This document shows, one piece after another, positions 1 to 8,086 of a stretch of DNA of 18,764 bases (position 1 is its first letter; the number at the start of each line of letters is the position of its first letter). A model generated the notes under the pieces. That model saw only the letters and a list, made by a program, of their open reading frames with translations, was not told the origin of the DNA and ran no database searches. This DNA comes from Methylococcaceae bacterium UBA975 (lineage in GTDB: Bacteria > Pseudomonadota > Gammaproteobacteria > Methylococcales > Cycloclasticaceae). The DNA lies in NCBI GenBank assembly GCA_002292375.1, contig DBBV01000009.1:1-18764 (forward strand). The letters are read 5' to 3'. The translations under genes and the position numbers were made by a program.

Positions 1-237
1 AAAATCGCCTTGTTGTTCTTGGGCACGAGTGTAGAGAAATGTGCCAAGTTTATTTTGAGCCTCAGCACTGCCCATTTTTGCTTTAGTACGCAGTTTATCG
101 ATGACGTCGCTTTGAATGGTCGATTGAAAATGCTCGATCGGGTTGTATAGACCGAGCAAGGCTAAAACACTAAAACTAATAATGATAATCAGCAGTGAAC
201 GAAAAGCGTTTTGTCGGTATGTTTGAAATGTATTCAT
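1..237 (-). CDS. Membrane-anchored Sel1-like repeat protein, 3' part outside window
   Basis: The reading frame opens with ATG at 237 and stays open to the window edge, giving 79 residues. Residues about 13-32 form one hydrophobic stretch (SLLIIIISFSVLALLGLY), which looks like an N-terminal membrane anchor. Near residues 52-79 the pattern AKMGSAEAQNKLGTFLY followed by a gap and GD matches the start of a Sel1-type (TPR-like) repeat, whose usual form is A..G.A.AQ..LG..Y..G. Sel1 proteins are protein-interaction scaffolds, so no enzymatic role is implied. The start lies 11 bases after the stop of the methyltransferase gene on the same strand, so the two are probably co-transcribed. No clear Shine-Dalgarno is visible. 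The Sel1 call rests on a single partial repeat. Confidence 0.6.
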   Translation of the reverse strand, partial: MNTFQTYRQNAFRSLLIIIISFSVLALLGLYNPIEHFQSTIQSDVIDKLRTKAKMGSAEAQNKLGTFLYTRAQEQQGDF

Positions 238-248
238 GCATTAATGGC

Positions 249-860
249 TCATGTTTTTAGACTGACGAGTGCCAACCAAGGCTGCTGATCAATCGGTTTG
301 CCTTGTGGGCGGTAGTAATGGTTTAACACCTTAAAACCGGCTTGTTCTAAGTAGCGTTGACTGGATTCTAGTTCAAGGTAATGCCCATAGCGCTGACCTT
401 GCCAGCCATCGCTATTGCCACGCGGGTTTGAGGTAAATAGTACACCCTTAGGGCGTAAGGCTTGATGCAATACCTTTAACACATGAGGCAAATGGTTTTT
501 TGGCACGTGAAACAACGAGGCATTGGCAAAAATACCATCGAATGTGAAACCCGTTAAGTCGATTTCGCTAAAGGTTTGATTAAGGGTTGGGCAGCCGCTG
601 TATTCATGCGCCATTGTGCAAAAAGCCGCCGAGCCATCCAGCCCTACTGGGCGATGCCCTAACTGTTTGAATTGCTGTAGGTCTCTCCCCGGGCCGCAGC
701 CAAAATCTAGGATATCCAACGCCTTGTCTTTCGGTAAGGCATCTAATAAGGCGTGAATGTTTTGTGACACATCGTGGTCTTTAGTGCCCTGCCAAAAGGC
801 GTTTGCACTCCGGTCGTAATGTGCAATGGTGCGTTGTTCTTTTTCTTCGCTGTCGTTCAT
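249..860 (-). CDS. Class I SAM-dependent methyltransferase
   Basis: This is a 203-residue Rossmann-fold methyltransferase. The SAM-binding motif I is clear at residues 51-60 (LDFGCGPGRD), with an acidic residue after the second strand (GLDGS, about 74-78) and a motif II-like segment FDGIFANASLFHV that resembles the post-motif region of small-molecule methyltransferases. The N-terminal part (YDRSANAFWQGT) is typical of the Methyltransf_11/25 group. The length suits a stand-alone enzyme and there is no signal peptide or membrane segment, so it should be cytosolic. The substrate cannot be read from the sequence. It is divergent from uvrD, with 77 bases between the two starts, and is followed closely by a Sel1-repeat gene. 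Start ATG at 860 chosen because the conserved region follows at normal distance; the ribosome binding site is weak. Confidence 0.85.
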   Translation of the reverse strand: MNDSEEKEQRTIAHYDRSANAFWQGTKDHDVSQNIHALLDALPKDKALDILDFGCGPGRDLQQFKQLGHRPVGLDGSAAFCTMAHEYSGCPTLNQTFSEIDLTGFTFDGIFANASLFHVPKNHLPHVLKVLHQALRPKGVLFTSNPRGNSDGWQGQRYGHYLELESSQRYLEQAGFKVLNHYYRPQGKPIDQQPWLALVSLKT

Positions 861-937
861 CGTTTCATAGTAAAGCCAAGCGTATGAATGTCAAACAAGC
901 AAAGCTAAATTAGGCGATACACGTTAAAATAATTGCT

Positions 938-3103
938 ATGGATATTACACATATATTAGACGGTTTAAACGACGCGCAACGTGATGCGGTTAGTGGTTCT
1001 GAAAAAGCAGCGCTTATTTTAGCCGGTGCGGGCAGCGGTAAAACCCGGGTGCTGGTGCACCGTATTGCGTGGTTAATGCAAGTAGAAGGGGTGTCCCCCT
1101 TTGGTATTTTGGCGGTAACGTTTACCAATAAAGCCGCCGGCGAAATGCGTGAGCGCGTACAGTCTATGCTGCAAACACCTGTTGGGGGTATGTGGATTGG
1201 TACTTTTCACGGTATCGCGCATCGTTTGTTGCGAATGCATGCACAAGAACTGGGCTTGCCGGATGGTTTTCAAGTACTGGATTCCGATGATCAGTTCAGG
1301 ATGATTAAGCGCTTGTTAAAAAGCATGAACGTGGATGATTCGCGTTGGCCGCCAAGGCAAGTCCAGTGGTTTATTAACGGACAAAAAGATGAGGGCCGGC
1401 GTGCCGCGCATATTGCGCCATCGGGCGATCATTTTGAGCAAAAAATGCTAGAAATTTACGCCGAATACGAGCGTGGTTGTCAACGTTCGGGGCTGGTCGA
1501 CTTCGCCGAGTTATTACTCCGAGCGCATGAGCTGCTGCGTGATAATGATGAGGTCAGGCGGCATTATCAACAACGTTTCAAATACGTATTGGTGGACGAG
1601 TTTCAAGATACCAATACCATTCAATATGCTTGGCTACGTTTGCTCACACAAGAGGACGATAACCTCTACGTGGTGGGTGACGACGACCAGTCAATTTATG
1701 GTTGGCGCGGTGCTAAAGTAGAAAATATCCACCGTTTTCAAAAAGATTACCCCTTACATAAAATCGTGCGCCTAGAGCAAAACTATCGCTCTACCAAAAC
1801 CATTTTACAGGCCGCTAATGCCGTTATCACCAATAATGACGGGCGTATGGGCAAGGAGCTGTGGACTGATGGCGACGACGGCGAACTGATATCGCTCTAC
1901 GCCGGGTTTAACGATCAAGACGAAGCGCGTTTTGTGGTGGATAGGATTAAAGATTGGGTTAGTCGTGATCATGCACGAGCAGAAACGGCCATTTTGTATC
2001 GCTCGAATGCACAATCGCGTTTATTTGAAGAATATTTGATGAGCGCAGGGGTGCCGTATCGGGTGTATGGCGGGCATCGATTTTTTGAACGGCTCGAAAT
2101 AAAAAATGCCTTGGCCTATATGCAATTAGCCACGCACCATGAAAACGACGCGGCCTTTGAGCGCATTGTGAACACACCCACGCGCGGTTTAGGGATGCGG
2201 ACCTTGGATATTATTCGTCAGCACGCCCGGGCAGCCGACAGCAGCCTTTGGCAAGCGGCAAATACTTTATGCCAAGGCACGGAGTTGAGCGGTCGGGCGT
2301 TAAGCGCACTGTCGGGCTTTTTGGGGTTGATCCGGCAACTGGCAGTCGACACACAGTCGGCCAGTTTGCACGAACAAGTCGAACAGGTGTTAAGTCGGTC
2401 TGGGCTGATCGAATTTCATAAAAAAGAAAAAGGTGAAAAGGGCGAGGCGCGAGTAGAAAACTTAGAAGAATTGGTCAATGCCGCGCGGCAGTTTTCTTTT
2501 GAAGCCGAGACCGATGAGAACCTCACTGAACTGGATTCATTTTTAGCCCATGCGGCACTCGAGGCGGGTGATGCGCAAGGTGATCAATTTGAAGATTGCG
2601 TACAGTTGATGACCTTGCATTCAGCAAAAGGTTTAGAGTTTCCGTTAGTGTTTTTGACCGGTATGGAAGAAGGCCTTTTCCCCAGCCAGCGTTCGGTAGA
2701 CGATGTGGGCAAGCTAGAAGAAGAACGCCGCTTGGCTTATGTGGGCATTACCCGTGCTAAGGAACAGTTGTACCTAACTTATGCTGAATCGCGACGTTTG
2801 CACGGCCAAGAGACTTACCCGATGCCGTCGCGGTTTATACGTGAGATTCCGGCTGAGTTAATGCAAGAGGTGCGCCTAGGTGCGCGGGTTGCAAGGCCCG
2901 TCGCCGAAACTTATAGCTCAAGTTTAAAGCAAGCACCAGATAACGGCTTTAAAATGGGGCAACGGGTGGCGCACGCTAAATTTGGTGAGGGTGTGGTACT
3001 CAACCACGAAGGCAGCGGCGCGCAGGCTCGCGTGCAAGTCAATTTTTCAAGCGCAGGATCAAAGTGGTTAATGCTGGCGTACGCTAAGCTGGAAAAACTG
3101 TAG
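938..3103 (+). CDS. uvrD: DNA helicase II UvrD
   Basis: This 721-residue superfamily 1A 3'-5' helicase acts in nucleotide excision repair and methyl-directed mismatch repair, displacing the excised strand. All key motifs are seen: Walker A AGAGSGKT at 29-36, TFTNKAA at about 61-67, GTFHG at 88-92, Walker B/motif II VDEFQDT at 219-225, motif III GDDDQSIYGWRGA at 247-259, motif IV EQNYRS, motif V LMTLHSAKGLEF and motif VI RRLAYVGITRAK. It follows E. coli UvrD along its whole length, including WPPRQ..W.IN.QKDEG and the C-terminal Tudor-like tail (GQRVAHAKFGEGVV ... KWLMLAYAKLEKL), which separates it from Rep and PcrA. Length equals the family norm. Start ATG at 938 gives the usual MD...LLDGLN beginning; no strong Shine-Dalgarno precedes it. 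I found no convincing LexA box upstream, although uvrD is SOS-induced in E. coli. Confidence 0.97.
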   Translation: MDITHILDGLNDAQRDAVSGSEKAALILAGAGSGKTRVLVHRIAWLMQVEGVSPFGILAVTFTNKAAGEMRERVQSMLQTPVGGMWIGTFHGIAHRLLRMHAQELGLPDGFQVLDSDDQFRMIKRLLKSMNVDDSRWPPRQVQWFINGQKDEGRRAAHIAPSGDHFEQKMLEIYAEYERGCQRSGLVDFAELLLRAHELLRDNDEVRRHYQQRFKYVLVDEFQDTNTIQYAWLRLLTQEDDNLYVVGDDDQSIYGWRGAKVENIHRFQKDYPLHKIVRLEQNYRSTKTILQAANAVITNNDGRMGKELWTDGDDGELISLYAGFNDQDEARFVVDRIKDWVSRDHARAETAILYRSNAQSRLFEEYLMSAGVPYRVYGGHRFFERLEIKNALAYMQLATHHENDAAFERIVNTPTRGLGMRTLDIIRQHARAADSSLWQAANTLCQGTELSGRALSALSGFLGLIRQLAVDTQSASLHEQVEQVLSRSGLIEFHKKEKGEKGEARVENLEELVNAARQFSFEAETDENLTELDSFLAHAALEAGDAQGDQFEDCVQLMTLHSAKGLEFPLVFLTGMEEGLFPSQRSVDDVGKLEEERRLAYVGITRAKEQLYLTYAESRRLHGQETYPMPSRFIREIPAELMQEVRLGARVARPVAETYSSSLKQAPDNGFKMGQRVAHAKFGEGVVLNHEGSGAQARVQVNFSSAGSKWLMLAYAKLEKL

Positions 3104-3115
3104 CAGAAAAAGATT

Positions 3116-3143
3116 CAGCCCACCCATTAAGTAAGGTGGGCTG
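3116..3143 (-). terminator. Hairpin between convergent uvrD and aldehyde dehydrogenase genes
   Basis: A perfect 9-bp stem (CAGCCCACC / GGTGGGCTG) with a 10-base loop lies between the two convergent stops at 3103 and 3157. Read on the minus strand, the stem is followed by AATCTTTTTC, a T-rich tract expected of an intrinsic terminator for the aldehyde dehydrogenase. On the plus strand the following bases are not T-rich, so termination of uvrD here would be weaker. Confidence 0.7.
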
Positions 3144-3156
3144 GACGTGGTTATCT

Positions 3157-4614
3157 TTAGAACGGGTAATGCACGTGGTTAGGTGCAACGGTTACCCAAC
3201 GTAATTCGGTAAACTCATCAATCACCGCACGGCCGTCAAAACGGCCATAACCGGTGGCTTTAGTTCCGCCATAAGGCGCTTGAGCTTCACCATTAACCGT
3301 TGCGCTGTTGATATGGCAAATGCCGGATTCAATGTGCTTTGCCAGTTTCATGGCCCTTGGGAAGTTACCGCTAAACACCGAAGCGGATAGACCGTACTCG
3401 GTATCATTCGCAACCAATAAAGCTTGCTCATCCCCCGTAACTCGGATAACGGAAATAACCGGGCCAAACGACTCTTCATGGTAGGCGCGCATGTCACTAG
3501 TGACCTTATCAAGAATCGTAGCCGGCATGGTAGCACCCTCTGCAGTGCCCCCGGTGACTAGCTGAGCCCCTTTATCAATCGCCTCTTTAACAATGCCGTT
3601 TAAGCGTTCGCCGGATGAGGTTTCCACCAAGGGGCCAATTATGCACTGTTCATTACCAGCAACGGCGGGATCGCCTTGTGTAAGCTGCTGTGCGGCTAGC
3701 GCGAATTTTTCAATAAATTCATCGGCTACCTTGTCGTCTACAATAATGCGGCCGGTGGTCATGCAAATTTGGCCTTGATAGAGGAAGCAGCCAAAAATAG
3801 CGGCTCTAACGGCTTCATCAATATTGGCGTCGTCAAGAATAACTAATGGCGATTTACCACCAAGTTCTAATAAGCAACGCTTTAAATACTTCCCGGCCTG
3901 TTGCGCGATAATACTGCCTACACGGGTTGAACCGGTAAAATTAATGCGCCGGATAGCCGGGTGGGCGATGAGTGCTTCGGTGATACTCGCCGCGTCTTCA
4001 GAGGCATGTGTGATAACGTTGAGTACACCGGGTGGTATGCCGGCTTCCAAAAAGGCTTCAACCACTAGCATGTGTGTTTTAGGGCTCACTTCTGAGGCGC
4101 GAAAAACAACTGTATTGCCGCAGGCAATGGGGTAGGCAATGGCGCGAGCTGCTAGAGCAACCGGGCCGTTCCACGGTGCCATACTGAGGATAACCCCAAC
4201 CGGTTGGCGAAAGGTCATCGACAAGGTATCAGGCTTATCAGTAGGAATGGTTTCGCCTTGGATTTGGGTGGTTAAGCCGGCGGCTTCCCTAAATAAGTTG
4301 GCGGCCATCATGACATTAAAGCCAGACCAAAGAGGTGAAGCGCCCACTTCTGCTGCCATGGCTTGAATAAAGTCGTTGGTTTTGCTTTCTAAAATATCAG
4401 CGGCCTTAAGCAATAACATGCGGCGCTCAGTTGGGCCAGTTTCTGACCAGGTTTTAAAAGCGATAGCGGCTGTATCGGCGGCCCTATTAGCGTCTTCTAT
4501 AGTGGCAGCAGCGCCCTGGGTAACGACCTTTCCAGTCACAGAGTTAAGGCGTTCGAAGGTTGCGCCAGATGACGCATCGACGGCTTCATTATTAATAATA
4601 AGTTGTGTTTTCAT
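3157..4614 (-). CDS. NAD(P)-dependent aldehyde dehydrogenase, aromatic-aldehyde (salicylaldehyde/vanillin) type
   Basis: This 485-residue member of the aldehyde dehydrogenase superfamily oxidises an aldehyde to a carboxylate. Visible motifs, numbered from the chosen start: APWNGP with oxyanion Asn149, the cofactor motif FTGSTRVG at about 226-233, general base Glu250 in LELGGKSP, and catalytic Cys284 in QGQICMTTGR. The QGQICM.TGR segment and overall layout resemble salicylaldehyde and vanillin dehydrogenases (NahF/Vdh group); the true substrate is not shown by context, as no aromatic degradation genes lie nearby. The usual cofactor lysine in the VFKPSE-like motif is Arg here (VFRASE). I chose ATG at 4614 over ATG at 4626 because a GAGG Shine-Dalgarno sits 6 bases before 4614, between the two candidates, while 4626 has none. 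Monocistronic, with its own promoter and terminator. Confidence 0.9.
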   Translation of the reverse strand: MKTQLIINNEAVDASSGATFERLNSVTGKVVTQGAAATIEDANRAADTAAIAFKTWSETGPTERRMLLLKAADILESKTNDFIQAMAAEVGASPLWSGFNVMMAANLFREAAGLTTQIQGETIPTDKPDTLSMTFRQPVGVILSMAPWNGPVALAARAIAYPIACGNTVVFRASEVSPKTHMLVVEAFLEAGIPPGVLNVITHASEDAASITEALIAHPAIRRINFTGSTRVGSIIAQQAGKYLKRCLLELGGKSPLVILDDANIDEAVRAAIFGCFLYQGQICMTTGRIIVDDKVADEFIEKFALAAQQLTQGDPAVAGNEQCIIGPLVETSSGERLNGIVKEAIDKGAQLVTGGTAEGATMPATILDKVTSDMRAYHEESFGPVISVIRVTGDEQALLVANDTEYGLSASVFSGNFPRAMKLAKHIESGICHINSATVNGEAQAPYGGTKATGYGRFDGRAVIDEFTELRWVTVAPNHVHYPF

Positions 4615-4641
4615 TCGTAACCTCATATATATAAGCTTTTA

Positions 4642-4670
4642 ATTATGTATCAATTTACTGAGTCTTTCAA
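4642..4670 (-). promoter_or_regulatory. Predicted sigma-70 promoter for the aldehyde dehydrogenase
   Basis: On the minus strand, TTGAAA (4670-4665) and CATAAT (4647-4642) are separated by exactly 17 bases. The -10 box lies about 27 bases before the chosen ATG at 4614, giving a short leader that contains the GAGG ribosome binding site. Placement is by eye; no start site is known. Confidence 0.5.
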
Positions 4671-4738
4671 ATAAAGACAGCAATAAAAGTGACTTAAGCC
4701 CTTTTTAATTAAACTTAGCTCGGCGGCAGTCACTGGTG

Positions 4739-4766
4739 TTGTCATAAGTCGGTGGTTTTCTATACT
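4739..4766 (+). promoter_or_regulatory. Predicted sigma-70 promoter for the MBL-fold gene
   Basis: TTGTCA (4739-4744) and TATACT (4761-4766) are separated by 16 bases, about 35 bases upstream of the ATG at 4802. The leader carries an AAGGAAGG ribosome binding site close to the start. It diverges from the promoter of the aldehyde dehydrogenase, about 70 bases away. Confidence 0.5.
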
Positions 4767-4801
4767 ATGGTTAGGGGATAAAACGTGAAGGAAGGTAAGT
4801 C

Positions 4802-5740
4802 ATGACGATAAAATACACACTGTGTGCACTGTTAATGCTGCTCAATTCTGCGCTGGCTATAGCAGCAGAGGAGTTTACATCAATACTGTTTAGTAAGCCG
4901 CAACAAGTAACGTCTAACGTTTGGTCGGCGATTGGGGCCACTGCTCCGCCACGCTATGAAAACTCGGGACATAATAATAACCTGAGCTTCATTATTACCA
5001 ACGAAGGCGTGGTGGTAATAAATGCAGGCGACAATTATTTATTGGCCAAATCATTGCACCAAGAAATTAAGGCGATTACCGCGCAGCCGGTTAAATACGT
5101 GATTTTGGAAAACGGCCAAGGTCATGCTGCGTTAGGATCAAATTATTGGCAACAATTGGGGGTGCCGGTTATTGCGCATATCGACACCAAGCACGAATTA
5201 GAAGCGCACGGTTATGACATTCTCGACCGGATGCAAAAAGGGCGCAAGGAAAAGGCGCGGGGCACTGAGCTGAGTTTGCCGGATGAAACCTTCGAGAGTG
5301 AGCGTGTTATTGAACTGGGCGGTGAGCGCATCGAGATATTACACTTAGGGCCAACGCACAGTCCAGGTGACGTTATCGTCTGGTTGCCACAGCAAAAATT
5401 AGTGATTACGGGTGATATGGCCTTCCATAAACGCATGCTGCCCATCATAGAGCATACCGACACCGCAGGCTGGCTTGAAACATGGGATAAATTCGCGGAC
5501 TTGAAGGCAGACATTGTTATACCTGGGCACGGCGGCCCAACCACGATGCAAGAAGTTACTAAATATACCCGTGATTATTTGGTGTATATGCGCGAACAAG
5601 TAGCGGCTTTACTAGAAGAAGGCGGTACCTTGCACGAGGCCACTAAAATTGATCAGTCGGCTTACCAGCACTTAGATGTGTTTGATGAATTGGCGCTACG
5701 CAATGCCAGTACCCTGTTCCGTGCGATGGAGTTTGAATAG
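4802..5740 (+). CDS. Exported metallo-beta-lactamase-fold protein with variant metal motif
   Basis: This is a 312-residue protein with a signal peptide (residues 1-22, ending ALAIAA before EEF), so it should be periplasmic. The fold is that of the MBL superfamily hydrolases of the SoxH/glyoxalase II-like branch: FIITNEGVVVINAG, then HLGPTHSPGDV (metal His186), ITGDM (bridging Asp205) and PGHGGPT (His243). The first metal motif, normally HxHxDH, reads N104-G-Q106-G-H108-A109 inside ENGQGHAALG, so three of its four ligands are replaced. I recall related MBL proteins carrying a GGQDHRWLGN variant, so this may be a recognised subfamily rather than a broken enzyme. Metal content and substrate are open. 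It has its own promoter and an AAGGAAGG ribosome binding site, and converges on the cation efflux gene. Confidence 0.85.
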   Translation: MTIKYTLCALLMLLNSALAIAAEEFTSILFSKPQQVTSNVWSAIGATAPPRYENSGHNNNLSFIITNEGVVVINAGDNYLLAKSLHQEIKAITAQPVKYVILENGQGHAALGSNYWQQLGVPVIAHIDTKHELEAHGYDILDRMQKGRKEKARGTELSLPDETFESERVIELGGERIEILHLGPTHSPGDVIVWLPQQKLVITGDMAFHKRMLPIIEHTDTAGWLETWDKFADLKADIVIPGHGGPTTMQEVTKYTRDYLVYMREQVAALLEEGGTLHEATKIDQSAYQHLDVFDELALRNASTLFRAMEFE

Positions 5741-5767
5741 CCAGCGACTCGTTACCGAGGGTCTTGC

Positions 5768-6721
5768 TTAGGTGATGGCTTTGGGCTGGTTTGCCGCAGC
5801 GTCTTCATGGCATTTGTACACTTCAATGGTCAGGTGCGATAGACGATCAAATTCGGCTAGTAAGCCCTTGTAATATTCGGTGCTATTGGGCGCGTGGGTA
5901 ACCAAAGATATGATGGCAGCATAATGGTTTGCGGCCACTTTCCAGATATGAATATCGGTAATAATGTTATCAGCGTCCTGCTCAATGACTTTTTTAACAG
6001 CCGCTTGATAGTCTTCTTCAATACTGGCGTCTAATAAAATGGGACTGGTTTGTTTTAATAAGCCATAGGCCCAACGGGTAATAATCACCGCGCCAACGAT
6101 ACCCATCATTGGATCAAGCCAATCCCAGCCCATATATTTACCGGATAATAGCGCAATAATGGCGAGTAGCGAGGTTAAGGCATCTGCTAATACGTGAACG
6201 TAGGCTGCGCGCAAATTATGGTCGTGGTGGTGACCATGGTCATGATCGTGGTGATGCGAGTGGTCGTGGCTACCGTTTAAAATAACGGCACTTACAACGT
6301 TAATAAATAAACCCAGACAGGCCACAGCAATAGCGGCATTAAACTGAATAGCCTGGGGCTCTATTAGGCGATGCAAGGATTCGACCAACATCAATAAAGC
6401 AACAACGGCGAGTGAAATGGCACTAGCAAAACCACCGAGCACACTGACCTTTCCGGTACCAAAGGCATACGCTGGGTTGTCGGCGTGTTGTCTAGCATAG
6501 CGATAGGCGAAAATGGCAATCATAAAAGCGGCCACGTGTGTTCCCATATGCCAGCCATCGGCGAGTAAGGCCATGGAGCCAAAAACGCTACCGGCGATAA
6601 TTTCAGCCAACATAGTGATAGCAGTTAGGATTAGCACATAGTACGTGCGTCGTTCAGCGGCGGTATTTTGAATAGAAAAATCGTGGCTATGTTGCCAATT
6701 TTCTAATTGTTTTTCGTGCAT
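5768..6721 (-). CDS. dmeF: Cation diffusion facilitator, DmeF-like Co/Ni (or Zn) efflux protein
   Basis: A 317-residue inner-membrane metal/proton antiporter of the CDF family. The N-terminal block (HDFS...ERRTYYVLILTAITMLAEI) and GSMALLADGWHMGTH in the second helix are characteristic of DmeF, which exports Co(II) and Ni(II); HVLADALTS in the fifth helix supplies further His/Asp site residues. A loop very rich in His and Asp (about residues 165-182 of this start) separates helices four and five and probably binds metal. The C-terminal cytoplasmic domain holds DIHIWKV. ATG at 6721 is given as the start; a TTG at 6766 preceded by a tight GAGG would add 15 residues and cannot be excluded. No DmeR/RcnR-type repressor gene is adjacent. 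The metal choice rests on family resemblance only. Confidence 0.85.
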   Translation of the reverse strand: MHEKQLENWQHSHDFSIQNTAAERRTYYVLILTAITMLAEIIAGSVFGSMALLADGWHMGTHVAAFMIAIFAYRYARQHADNPAYAFGTGKVSVLGGFASAISLAVVALLMLVESLHRLIEPQAIQFNAAIAVACLGLFINVVSAVILNGSHDHSHHHDHDHGHHHDHNLRAAYVHVLADALTSLLAIIALLSGKYMGWDWLDPMMGIVGAVIITRWAYGLLKQTSPILLDASIEEDYQAAVKKVIEQDADNIITDIHIWKVAANHYAAIISLVTHAPNSTEYYKGLLAEFDRLSHLTIEVYKCHEDAAANQPKAIT

Positions 6722-6789
6722 GGGTGTCACTCGGTGGTTGCTTGTGAGGTGGGAGGGCTTGCTCAAGACCTCGGGCCCTAATCAACGGT

Positions 6790-7995
6790 TTATTTTACTA
6801 GCGGCAACTTAAAGTAGAAAGTGGTTTTTGTGTTGGGCATGGATTCAAAGCCGATGATGCCATTTTGAAGTTCAATAATGTTTTTACTGATATTTAAACC
6901 CAAGCCCGTGCCAGGCAGCTTATTGTTGACTGGTGTGTCTAATTGTTTAAATTTCAAAAACACCAGTTTTTGTTGCTCTATGGTGATTCCTGGGCCATGA
7001 TCCACGACTTCAATAACGGCGTAATTACCTTCTTTTTTAAGATGAAGATCAACTGTATCACCATCAAAAGTAAACTTGGCGGCATTAGAAATAAAGTTGC
7101 TTAGCACCTGTAATAAGCGTTGTTCATCAGCAAAAACCGTGAGTTCCTGGCATTCATCCGCGCAAGAAACGTTAAGTTTGGTATTACATTTTATGCAATA
7201 GGCTTGGTTCAATTCAAAGGCCTTATTTAATAGCTCGGCGGGGTTCAAGGTTGCGTTGTCAAACTTGAGAAGGCCGGACTCTATTTTAGAGAGCTCTAAA
7301 ATATCATTAACCAAGCTCAGTAGGCGCTCAGAATTACGGTAGGCGATGGTGATGAGTGAGTTTTGTTTCGCGCTTAATGGGTTTTTACTATCATTAAGTA
7401 ATAAGGATAAAGAACCATAAATTGACGTTAAGGGGGTTCGTAATTCATGGCTAGCCATCGAAATAAATTCATCCTTAGCGTGGTCCAACTGTTTCAGTTC
7501 TTTTATTTTTAGTCGGAGTTCTAGTTGTGTAACCACCTGGCGGGCGAGGGCACTCAAGGCCTCTTTTTGGGAGGCTGACAGCTTTTTAGGCTTGTCGCTG
7601 ATAACGCATAAGGTGCCGAGTTTTCTCTGATCGCTCATGATCAATGGTGCGCCAGCGTAAAAGGTAACGTGCGGCGCGCCAGTGGCTAAGGGGTTATCAA
7701 AGAACCGTTCATCTTTGGAGGAATCTTCAATAATAAATACCTTATCGTCTAAAATAGCGTGTGAACAGAAGGCGACCTCGCGAGGGGTTTCTCGTGCATC
7801 TAACCCATGGTGTGACTTAAACCATTGCCGCTCTTTATCGACTAAACTGACGAGCGCAATCGGTGTTTGGCAAATTTCTGCGGCCAGTTTAGTTAAGTCG
7901 TCATACGCTTGTTCTTCGATGGTATCGAGAATATCTAATTCGTATAACTTGTTAAGACGAATGTCTTCATCAGAGGGTAAGTCAGCTTCTATCAT
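6790..7995 (-). CDS. Cytosolic GAF-domain sensor histidine kinase
   Basis: A 401-residue kinase without membrane segments. Residues about 20-160 form a GAF domain of the type found before HisKA domains and GGDEF domains (LDTIEEQAYDDLTKLAAEIC, then VAFCSHAI and GTLCVI). A short helix (LELRLKIKELKQLDHAKDEF) leads to the HisKA H-box SHELRTPL with phospho-acceptor His183. The HATPase domain shows the N-box around SNAAKFT (Asn304), G1 DHGPGI (332-337), F-box FLKFKQL and G2 GTGLGL (362-367), all intact. It has no receiver of its own, so it should pass phosphate to a separate protein. The natural partners are the receiver and HPt-REC-REC-GGDEF genes just upstream on the same strand, which are both broken in this sequence. 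Start ATG at 7995; weak ribosome binding site. Confidence 0.93.
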   Translation of the reverse strand: MIEADLPSDEDIRLNKLYELDILDTIEEQAYDDLTKLAAEICQTPIALVSLVDKERQWFKSHHGLDARETPREVAFCSHAILDDKVFIIEDSSKDERFFDNPLATGAPHVTFYAGAPLIMSDQRKLGTLCVISDKPKKLSASQKEALSALARQVVTQLELRLKIKELKQLDHAKDEFISMASHELRTPLTSIYGSLSLLLNDSKNPLSAKQNSLITIAYRNSERLLSLVNDILELSKIESGLLKFDNATLNPAELLNKAFELNQAYCIKCNTKLNVSCADECQELTVFADEQRLLQVLSNFISNAAKFTFDGDTVDLHLKKEGNYAVIEVVDHGPGITIEQQKLVFLKFKQLDTPVNNKLPGTGLGLNISKNIIELQNGIIGFESMPNTKTTFYFKLPLVK

Positions 7996-8086
7996 GAAGT
8001 GTCTGCCAAAATTAGTTTAATAAGTATCATAACAGGTAAGGCTAAAAATCGAGGCTATTCAATAGTTTGATATTAAAAAATAGTAT

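Noticed and set aside
861..937. Search for a LexA box before uvrD
   Set aside because: Only AT-rich sequence; no CTG-N10-CAG match seen in the gap or around the start.
3593..4642. Several open plus-strand frames opposite the aldehyde dehydrogenase
   Set aside because: They lie antisense to a well-conserved gene and encode no recognisable domains.
5741..5767. Short bulged hairpin between the convergent MBL and dmeF stops
   Set aside because: Stem of only a few pairs with a bulge and no clear T-run on either strand.
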